Below are positions 30,939-37,791 of a stretch of 39,984 nt of DNA, piece after piece. The DNA lies in assembly GCA_963169635.1 (NCBI GenBank), contig CAUJDL010000023.1:1-39984 (forward strand), read 5' to 3'. The position numbers and the translations under genes were made by a program. The number at the start of each line of letters is the position of its first letter. The stretch's first letter is position 1. Under the pieces are notes generated by a model. The model ran no database searches. It was given only the letters and a program-made list of their open reading frames with translations, and was not told the origin of the DNA. This stretch comes from Bacteroidota bacterium (GTDB taxonomy: Bacteria; Bacteroidota; Bacteroidia; Chitinophagales; Chitinophagaceae).

Positions 30939-33575
30939 TTACATTCCACCCATTCCTTCACCACCCATATCACCTCCACCACCTTGCGATTTTGTATTTT
31001 TTCTTTTAAATAATGACACATCAAATTTACCAAAGCGATAAGAGAAGTTTAGTCTTAGCATTTGTGGGTTATGTAATCTTTCTACATTTTGTATATAGTA
31101 AGAAGATTCTGTATAAGTTTTTGTAGCTACGCTAAAAATATTATTCATGCTTAAAGATAATGAAGCACTTCTACCATTTTTCCATTTCCAATCTTTTTTA
31201 ATAGCTAAATCAATATCAAAATATCTTGGTAGTGTATAACCTTGTGCTAAAGTTTGGCTACCACCCCACATTCCACGACCACCACCTCCACCTTGAGGTA
31301 TTAATGTTTTAGAACGTGCATCACCAGTAAGTTGTATAGTAATTCCTTTATTTAATTTAAAAGTATTATTCATTTTAGCAAACCATGTAACTAAAGAATT
31401 GTTGATATTTTGTCCAGGAATATTTGCATTAATTTGAGAGTTGTATAAGTTTAAGTTTAATGTTAAATCCCACCAAGGTGTTACACCAATTTTATTTGTT
31501 AGTTCTAAGCCATAAGTATAACTAGTATTTGCATTTACATAGCTTGTATAAAATAAACTATCAGTTGCTACATGTCCTGGTTGTGTGTTTCTATCAATAT
31601 CTTTATAAATATAACTTGTAATTAAATTAGTGCTATGTTTAAAATATACTGTAGCTAAAAAGTTAGCACCTCTTTTGTAATTATTGTTATAAGATAATTC
31701 AAATGAATTAGTAAATTCAGGTTCAAGTCCTGGATTACCTACACTTGGATTTTGAGGATCAGAAAAATCGTAAGAAGGTAATAGCCTCCAAAAGCTTGGT
31801 CTGTTAATACGTCTAGAATAATTTAATTGTAAATCTTCTTTATCGCTTAACTTATAAGTAATAAATGCACTAGGGAATAAACTAATGGGATAATTAATTT
31901 TAAATTGTGCAGAGTCTGCACCTGCAAGTGTATAAAGATTACCAGTATAGTTAGAGCTTTCTGCTCTTAAACCAAGTTGATAATTAAATTTTTTATATTT
32001 AAAACTATAAGTTGTATAAGCAGCAAATACTTGGTCGTTAAATTTATATCTACTACTTGATGAAGGGCTTAATACAAATCCATTACCACTAATATTATCA
32101 TTAATAAATTGTAAATTATCTGTTCTAAAATCTCTGATAGCTGCTCTTACACCAGCTTCTAATTTAGTATTATCTGTTAATTTATTTTCGTAATCAGTTT
32201 GAATAGTAAAGAATTTATTATAACCATCGCCATTGCCTTTTTGCTGATAAGCAGGATATTTTTGTGTACCATTTGTATTATAAATTAAAGAATTTATATC
32301 AGATACATTGTCGCTTTTGCTAGAGTTATAATTAATATCTGCAGATAAACTATGACCATTTTGTGTAAAATTGTGTTTATAACTTAACTGACCACCAAAA
32401 TTTCTAAAATTAAATGCAGTATTGGTATATCTTTTAGCAATTGAGTTTAATAAGGTAGATGTAGTATCTATTGTTTGTGTAGAAGCACCTTCAAAATTAC
32501 CTCTATTAAAACTAGAAGAAATAGAAATGGTATTTCTGTTATTAATAAAATAATCTAATCCACCACGTAAGAAAGCAAAATAACCTGGGTTTTCATCTTC
32601 ACTTTTAGAAGTAACTGTCATAGGGTTATGACTATTCAAATAAGTATTAGTATTATTCGTTCCTAAAGATTTTCTTTGATTAAAACGAGCACTACCAAAA
32701 AAGTTAATTTTATTTTCTCTATAATTAATATCGCCACCAACATTTATTTTACCACGACTATCAATTCCAGTATTAAAACCACCATTATAGCCTGTTCTTT
32801 TATTTTTCTTTAAAACAATATTAATAATTCCTGCAGTACCACCACTTGCATCATATTTTGCAGATGGGTTAGTAATAATTTCTATTTTTTCAATAATATC
32901 TGCAGGTATTTGGTCTAGTGTTAAAGTTGTTGGTCTTCCATCAATAAAAATTTGTGGAGTGGCATTTCTTAATTGTACATTACCATCAGCATCAACAGAA
33001 ACAGAAGGTATTGATTTCATTACTTCAGTTGCAGTTTGCCCATTGCTTACAATATCTTTATCTACATTAAATATTTTTCTGTCTATACCCATTTCAAACA
33101 TTTGTTTTGTAGCAACTACAGTTACATTACCAAGGTCAGATGGGTCTTCTACTAATTTTATATTTCCTAAATCTACATCTACATTAGGCATACCACCTTC
33201 TTCAGCATTATTTTTTTGTCTATTATTAAACTTTAAATTTTTGTTATAAGGTTTGTAACCTATAGCACTTGCAGTAAGTTTATATGTACTCATAATAGAT
33301 AAGCCTTCAAAACTAAACTCTCCATTAGCTGCAGTAATTTTAGTTCTTACAACAATTTCTTTGTTTGTTTTTGTGGCAGAATCAAATACAGTACTTAATA
33401 ATTGTACTGCAGTAGCATCTATAGGTTTATTGGTTTTTGAGTCAATAAATTTTCCATAATAATGGCCAATATTCATATTGCCATTTTGTTTTCCTCCACC
33501 ACCACCCATAGGGTATTGTGCAATACTGTTAAACTGAAATAAAACACAAAGAGTAATACTTAAAAGATATCTCAT
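30939..33575 (-). CDS. TonB-dependent receptor-like outer membrane protein (OMP_b-brl_3 type)
   Basis: Large outer-membrane receptor-type barrel, 878 residues; the ligand is unknown. The signal peptide is residues 1-19. A carboxypeptidase-regulatory-like beta-sandwich (about 36-120) starts YGKFIDSKTNKPIDATAVQL. The TonB plug follows (about 146-260), with the motif RKIFNVDKDIVSNGQTATEV and the plug end TNPSAKYDASGGTAGIINI. The rest is a 22-strand-type barrel of the OMP_b-brl_3 family. It has glycine-rich segments at the mature N terminus (YPMGGGGGKQ), in a barrel loop (QGGGGGRGMWGG) and at the very C terminus (last 20 residues), beyond the last predicted strand. No SusD-like partner is adjacent, so it is not a classic polysaccharide-uptake pair. 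Confidence 0.9.
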   Translation of the reverse strand: MRYLLSITLCVLFQFNSIAQYPMGGGGGKQNGNMNIGHYYGKFIDSKTNKPIDATAVQLLSTVFDSATKTNKEIVVRTKITAANGEFSFEGLSIMSTYKLTASAIGYKPYNKNLKFNNRQKNNAEEGGMPNVDVDLGNIKLVEDPSDLGNVTVVATKQMFEMGIDRKIFNVDKDIVSNGQTATEVMKSIPSVSVDADGNVQLRNATPQIFIDGRPTTLTLDQIPADIIEKIEIITNPSAKYDASGGTAGIINIVLKKNKRTGYNGGFNTGIDSRGKINVGGDINYRENKINFFGSARFNQRKSLGTNNTNTYLNSHNPMTVTSKSEDENPGYFAFLRGGLDYFINNRNTISISSSFNRGNFEGASTQTIDTTSTLLNSIAKRYTNTAFNFRNFGGQLSYKHNFTQNGHSLSADINYNSSKSDNVSDINSLIYNTNGTQKYPAYQQKGNGDGYNKFFTIQTDYENKLTDNTKLEAGVRAAIRDFRTDNLQFINDNISGNGFVLSPSSSSRYKFNDQVFAAYTTYSFKYKKFNYQLGLRAESSNYTGNLYTLAGADSAQFKINYPISLFPSAFITYKLSDKEDLQLNYSRRINRPSFWRLLPSYDFSDPQNPSVGNPGLEPEFTNSFELSYNNNYKRGANFLATVYFKHSTNLITSYIYKDIDRNTQPGHVATDSLFYTSYVNANTSYTYGLELTNKIGVTPWWDLTLNLNLYNSQINANIPGQNINNSLVTWFAKMNNTFKLNKGITIQLTGDARSKTLIPQGGGGGRGMWGGSQTLAQGYTLPRYFDIDLAIKKDWKWKNGRSASLSLSMNNIFSVATKTYTESSYYIQNVERLHNPQMLRLNFSYRFGKFDVSLFKRKNTKSQGGGGDMGGEGMGGM

Positions 33576-33733
33576 AAAATTATTTTTCTTATTTACAAAA
33601 GCAAATTTCCTTTAATAAAATTTATTTAATGTTAAGTAAATGTATAAGTGGCGAATTGTGTATTATAAAAGGAAATATAAAGACTTAACAAAATGTTAAT
33701 GAGCATTTATAGCCAATAACAATATTATATTAA

Positions 33734-34339
33734 TTATACAAGTAAGGTAATTATCACTTGTATTATGCCAATTAAAAATCCTAAAATACCGCCTAAGATT
33801 TCTATAAATTTAAACTCTTTTTGCATTAGGCTATTTAGCATTTCTTCTAACTTATCAGACGAAAAATTTTTTACTTTTTCAAAAACTATTTTTTCAAGGT
33901 CTAAATCATTTTGTAGCTTATGCATATAATTATTCATAATTACAGGAAATAGTTCTTGTAATTCATTAATAAATACAGCCTTTAATTGCTCAATAGTTTT
34001 ATTGCCAATAAACATACTAATAACAGGCATTTGTTCAGAAAGTTTAACCCTTAAAAAATTATCTATATGCCCTTCAACTAAAGGCATAATTTTTTGAATA
34101 TTTTCTGGGTGAGATATTTTTTGTTCTATTTCTTTAAATGATAATAATTCTGTACCTACTATTTTACCTAACTTTTCTGCAAATTGGTATTGTTTTTTAG
34201 GAAATACACCTTGAAAAGTAATACCTAAAACTTTTACTGGTTTTTTAGGATGAAATAACATTTTAATAGCAACCCAATTAGTAAACCAACCAATTAAGGC
34301 AGATATAATAGGTATTAAAATAAGCCAGTAATAATTCAT
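33734..34339 (-). CDS. DUF445 family membrane protein
   Basis: Protein of 201 residues with the DUF445 (YheB-like) signature: an N-terminal helix followed by LIGWFTNWVAIKMLFHP and VLGITFQGVFPKKQ, a helical middle, and a C-terminal membrane helix (FIEILGGILGFLIGIIQVIITLLV). It is about half the length of Bacillus YheB, a normal size for Bacteroidota members. Function unknown; YheB has been linked to spore surface assembly, which cannot apply here. It lies downstream of tRNA-His on the same strand, after a terminator, and shows no clear promoter of its own. Confidence 0.85.
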   Translation of the reverse strand: MNYYWLILIPIISALIGWFTNWVAIKMLFHPKKPVKVLGITFQGVFPKKQYQFAEKLGKIVGTELLSFKEIEQKISHPENIQKIMPLVEGHIDNFLRVKLSEQMPVISMFIGNKTIEQLKAVFINELQELFPVIMNNYMHKLQNDLDLEKIVFEKVKNFSSDKLEEMLNSLMQKEFKFIEILGGILGFLIGIIQVIITLLV

Positions 34340-34359
34340 GTATTTTTTTTAGTTAAATA

Positions 34360-34391
34360 AAAAGCCTTGCAGAATTAATTACAAGGCTTTT
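34360..34391 (-). terminator. Intrinsic terminator of tRNA-His
   Basis: The stem AAAAGCCTTG/CAAGGCTTTT with a 12-nt loop is followed on the minus strand by TTTTTATTT. It lies 12 bp after the tRNA 3' end and would separate the tRNA from the DUF445 gene. Confidence 0.85.
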
Positions 34392-34403
34392 AAATTTTTA
34401 ATG

Positions 34404-34478
34404 GGAGATTGAGGGGAGTCGAACCCCCGACCTTCAGAGCCACAATCTGACACTCTAACCAACTGAGCTACAACCTCC
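34404..34478 (-). tRNA. tRNA-His (anticodon GTG)
   Basis: Complete cloverleaf. Acceptor GAGGTTG pairs with CAATCTC, with the extra G(-1) opposite C73 that is the hallmark of tRNA-His. The D stem is GCTC/GAGT, the anticodon stem TCAGA/TCTGA holds loop TTGTGGC with anticodon GTG, and the T arm is GGGGG-TTCGACT-CCCCT. CCA is not fully encoded. Confidence 0.97.
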
Positions 34479-34491
34479 GTTTTAAGGGATG

Positions 34492-34499
34492 CAAAAATA
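34492..34499 (-). promoter_or_regulatory. -7 promoter element of tRNA-His
   Basis: Minus-strand TATTTTTG, an exact TAnnTTTG match followed by CA, 13 nt before the tRNA 5' end. The element type, following CA and spacing match those of tRNA-Arg. Confidence 0.6.
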
Positions 34500-34586
34500 G
34501 ATGAAAATATATTTCTGAAAAAATGATTTTTATTTAAAACCTTTGTTAATAGGTATAAATGAACAATAATTACTTTTAAAATACAT

Positions 34587-34594
34587 TACATTTG
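34587..34594 (+). promoter_or_regulatory. -7 promoter element in front of the S41 protease
   Basis: TACATTTG, an exact TAnnTTTG match. It ends 9 bp before the ATG at 34604 and overlaps the upstream TTG (34592) that would give the longest frame, which rules that TTG out if the promoter is real. The message would start nearly at the ATG. Confidence 0.5.
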
Positions 34595-34603
34595 GCAATT
34601 CGT

Positions 34604-36772
34604 ATGCAAAAATTTATACAATTTATGAAGAGTAGAAAAGGTTTAATCGTCTCTATGGCATTGGTTTTTGGTATTGTTTTTATTGCTTTTGCCAATAACC
34701 AATCTGATGGAGTTAAAAACGATTCTTTAGAACAAAAGAAAAAAATATTAGCATCTGTAGGGCAGTTATTAGAAAAACAACATTATAATGCTATAGTGAT
34801 TGATAATAACTTTTCTAAACAAGCCTTTAATGCACTTATTGAACAAATTAATGGTGAAAAGAATTTTTTTGTACAAGAAGATATTGATGCACTAAGTAAA
34901 TACGAAAATTATATAGATGATGAAATTCATGGTGCAGATATAAAATTTGTACCAGCATTGAGTATTGTTTATACTAAAAGATTACAAGAGGCAGAAGAAA
35001 TGTATAAAAACATTTTATCAAAACCATTCAACTTTATAACTAACGAAGAGTTTGTAACAGATTTTGATAATGTATCTTTTGCCAAAAATATTAATGACAA
35101 AAAAGATTTATGGAGAAAAAAATTAAAATATTTAACATTAGAAAGATATGTAGATTTATTAAGCAATAGAGAAAAATTAACTCCAAAAGATTCTGCTTAT
35201 AAAACAGATGCACAGCTTGAGCAAGAAGCAAGAAATAGAGTATTAAAAATTATGAATAGAACTTTTGAAAAGTTTAAAACAAATTTTACAGAAGAAAAAT
35301 TATTTAATACTTATGTAAATGTAATTGCCAACCTTTCTGACCCACATACAGATTATTTTCCTCCTGTAGAAAAAAGATCATTTGATGAAAGTATGAGTGG
35401 CAGATTTTATGGTATTGGTGCACAATTACAAGAGCAAGATGGCGTAATAAAAATTGCAAGTTTAATTGCAGGTTATCCTGCATGGAGAAGTGGCGAAATT
35501 GAAGCTAATGATATTATAGTAAAAGTAGCTCAAGGAAATGCAGAGCCTATAGATATTACAGGTTACGAGCTTTCTGAAGCTGTAAAATTAATTAGAGGTA
35601 ATAAAGGCACAGAAGTAAGATTAACCATTAAAAAACAAAGTGGAACTATAAAAGTTGTTTCATTAATTAGAGATGAAATTATACAAGATGAATCTTATGT
35701 AAGAAGTGCTATTGTTACAGAAAATGGTAAAAAAATTGCTTATATATTTTTACCAGATTTTTATGCAGATTTTCAACGAGCAGATGGTGCAAGATGCTCT
35801 GAAGATGTAGCAAAAGAAATTGTAAAACTTCAGGCAGAAGATATACAAGGCTTAGTTATAGATTTAAGAAGTAATGGTGGTGGCTCTTTATACGAAGTAG
35901 TACAAATGGTAGGTTTATTTATTAAAAATGGCCCTGTAGTACAAGTAAAAGATAAGTATGGTAAAATAACAGTTTTAGAAGATGAGAATCCATCAGTTTT
36001 ATATACTGGTCCATTAGCTGTTTTAGTAAATGGCTTTAGTGCTTCTGCATCAGAAATTTTTGCAGCAGCTATTCAAGATTATAAAAGAGGAATTATTATT
36101 GGCACTAATACATCAACTTATGGTAAAGGCACTGTACAAAAAAATATTCCTATTGGCAGAATTTTAGATTATAATGAAGGAAGAACAGAATTTGGTGCAG
36201 TAAAACTAACTTTCCAAAAATTTTATAGAATTAATGGAGGCTCTACTCAATTAAAAGGTGTAGAACCAGATATTATTTTACCAGATAGTTACGAATATTT
36301 AAAGTTTAGAGAAAAAGATAATAAAAATGCTTTAGCATGGGATGAAATTAAAAAGATAGATTATGCTATTGATAGAAGTGCATCAACTATTGAAAAAATG
36401 ATAGATTCTATTAAACAAAAAGTAGCATCTAATGAGGCATTAAATATTATTCATAATGATGCTATATGGTTAGCAAATAATAATAAAAAACCAATTCCTT
36501 TAAATATTGAACAATATAAAGAATATCAAAAATTAATTAAAAGTACTGTTGCACAAATTGCTAGTTTAACTAAGCTACAAAACGAAATGAATATTACTGT
36601 TGCAACTGCAGATAAAGCAAAATATTTTTCTAATACAGATAAAGCAAAAGGCGATAGATATCAAGCATGGCTAAAAAATATTAAAAGCGATATGTATATT
36701 CAAAACGCTACAAACATTGTTGTAGATATGATTTTACAACATGTAGATGATATGGAAATTACCAATAACTAA
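34604..36772 (+). CDS. S41 family carboxy-terminal processing protease (Prc/CtpA-like)
   Basis: Periplasmic or membrane-anchored serine protease that degrades or trims proteins from the C terminus. From ATG 34604 there are 722 residues. An N-terminal hydrophobic signal or anchor (GLIVSMALVFGIVFIAFA) is followed by a charged helical region. A PDZ domain spans about 265-350 (IGAQLQEQDGVIKIASLIAG, GNKGTEVRLTIKK). The S41 core comes next, with LVIDLRSNGGGS near 415, the nucleophile Ser in NGFSASASE near 478, and the catalytic Lys in TYGKGTVQ near 505. A coiled C-terminal tail of about 170 residues follows, like the long Prc/Tsp form rather than short CtpA. A later in-frame ATG at 34625 is possible because the predicted promoter lies so close to 34604. 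A very strong terminator ends the gene. Confidence 0.92.
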   Translation: MQKFIQFMKSRKGLIVSMALVFGIVFIAFANNQSDGVKNDSLEQKKKILASVGQLLEKQHYNAIVIDNNFSKQAFNALIEQINGEKNFFVQEDIDALSKYENYIDDEIHGADIKFVPALSIVYTKRLQEAEEMYKNILSKPFNFITNEEFVTDFDNVSFAKNINDKKDLWRKKLKYLTLERYVDLLSNREKLTPKDSAYKTDAQLEQEARNRVLKIMNRTFEKFKTNFTEEKLFNTYVNVIANLSDPHTDYFPPVEKRSFDESMSGRFYGIGAQLQEQDGVIKIASLIAGYPAWRSGEIEANDIIVKVAQGNAEPIDITGYELSEAVKLIRGNKGTEVRLTIKKQSGTIKVVSLIRDEIIQDESYVRSAIVTENGKKIAYIFLPDFYADFQRADGARCSEDVAKEIVKLQAEDIQGLVIDLRSNGGGSLYEVVQMVGLFIKNGPVVQVKDKYGKITVLEDENPSVLYTGPLAVLVNGFSASASEIFAAAIQDYKRGIIIGTNTSTYGKGTVQKNIPIGRILDYNEGRTEFGAVKLTFQKFYRINGGSTQLKGVEPDIILPDSYEYLKFREKDNKNALAWDEIKKIDYAIDRSASTIEKMIDSIKQKVASNEALNIIHNDAIWLANNNKKPIPLNIEQYKEYQKLIKSTVAQIASLTKLQNEMNITVATADKAKYFSNTDKAKGDRYQAWLKNIKSDMYIQNATNIVVDMILQHVDDMEITNN

Positions 36773-36797
36773 TCTTACTTTTATATTTATTTTATTT

Positions 36798-36835
36798 CAA
36801 GGTGATGCTTTTTAAAAAGTATCACCTTGTTTTTT
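36798..36835 (+). terminator. Strong intrinsic terminator after the S41 protease
   Basis: Nearly continuous 15-16-bp stem (CAAGGTGAT, G-T wobble, CTTTTT with AAAAAG, ATCACCTTG) followed by TTTTTTGC. It isolates the exopolysaccharide locus from the upstream gene. Confidence 0.93.
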
Positions 36836-36877
36836 GCAATAACAAATTCAATTTCACTCTTTTATGAAATTATGTAT

Positions 36878-36894
36878 ATCCACATAGTGTGGAT
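36878..36894. promoter_or_regulatory. Palindrome upstream of the exopolysaccharide genes (possible operator)
   Basis: Perfect 7-bp inverted repeat ATCCACA-TAG-TGTGGAT, 31 bp upstream of the -7 element at 36926. It has no T run and is not associated with a stop codon, so it is not a terminator. Position and symmetry fit a dimeric regulator site overlapping the upstream promoter region, but no regulator is identified. Confidence 0.4.
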
Positions 36895-36925
36895 TAATAC
36901 TCACTTAATTAAAATTCATGAAAGG

Positions 36926-36933
36926 TAACTTTG
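36926..36933 (+). promoter_or_regulatory. -7 promoter element of the exopolysaccharide operon
   Basis: TAACTTTG, an exact TAnnTTTG match, 27 bp before the ATG at 36961. It overlaps the TTG at 36931 that would give the longest frame, so it favours 36961. No convincing -33 element is visible. Confidence 0.5.
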
Positions 36934-36960
36934 AAAAGTTACTTTAACCCATTGATTTAT

Positions 36961-37773
36961 ATGTATAAATCCATTATTCGTAAATGCGTACAAAAAAGGT
37001 ATGCAATTACGTTATTTACTTTATTAGTAGTACTCATTACTTCATGTACTAATACAAAGAAATTTGTATTGTTAAGTGATGTGCCAGACTCGTCTCGTAT
37101 GGTATTACCATTTATAGCATCACCAGTAAATGTTATTCAGCCAGATGATATTTTAGAAATAAAAATTACAGGTAAAAATGAAGCAACTATTCAAGATTTT
37201 AATTCAAAAGGTGGTGGATATTTGAATGCAGCTTCTGCTAATTCAGCAAGTACTGCTGTTAATTATTTGGTAGATAGAAATGGTGAAATTGAAATTTATA
37301 AAATAGGAAAAATAAAAGCAGCAGGATTAACTATTGATCAACTAAAAGAAAATTTAGTAAAACAATTAGAAAAAGAAATTGTAAACCCTAATGCAGTTAT
37401 TCGTTTTGTAAATTTAAGATTTACTGTTTTAGGAGAAGTGCGTACACCATCAACATATACTGTACCTAATGAAAGACTCACAATTTTAGAAGCTGTAGGT
37501 TATGCAGGAGATTTAACAAGGTATGCTAAAAGAAATAATATTAGAGTAATTAGAGATAGTAGTGGACACAGAGAAATTGGTACAGTAAACTTTACACAAA
37601 AATCTTTATTTACTTCACCATTTTTTTATTTAAAAAGAAATGATGTAGTAATAGTAGAAACTGATATTAAACAAAAAAGATCATCAGATGTGTTAAATAG
37701 AACTGCAAGTATTGTAGGTATTATCTCAAGTTTAGTAACTATTGGCTACTTATTAATATTTGGCAGAAAATAA
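36961..37773 (+). CDS. Polysaccharide export lipoprotein (Wza/GfcE-like)
   Basis: Outer-membrane polysaccharide export protein that forms the secretion channel for capsule or exopolysaccharide. From ATG 36961 there are 270 residues. A type II signal peptide (ITLFTLLVVLITSC) places the lipid-modified Cys at residue 29. The Poly_export domain begins IQPDDILEIKITG and contains EIEIYKIGKIKAAGLTID. An SLBB-type domain follows (LRFTVLGEVRTPSTYTVP, LTILEAVGYAGDL). The C terminus has a hydrophobic helix (IVGIISSLVTIGYLLIFG) plus RK, as in Bacteroidota homologues. The open frame extends 10 codons upstream to TTG 36931, inside the -7 element, so that start is rejected. The chain-length/kinase gene follows 18 bp downstream, and the two form the head of an exopolysaccharide operon. 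Confidence 0.92.
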   Translation: MYKSIIRKCVQKRYAITLFTLLVVLITSCTNTKKFVLLSDVPDSSRMVLPFIASPVNVIQPDDILEIKITGKNEATIQDFNSKGGGYLNAASANSASTAVNYLVDRNGEIEIYKIGKIKAAGLTIDQLKENLVKQLEKEIVNPNAVIRFVNLRFTVLGEVRTPSTYTVPNERLTILEAVGYAGDLTRYAKRNNIRVIRDSSGHREIGTVNFTQKSLFTSPFFYLKRNDVVIVETDIKQKRSSDVLNRTASIVGIISSLVTIGYLLIFGRK

Positions 37774-37791
37774 AACAAATTAAATTAATTA

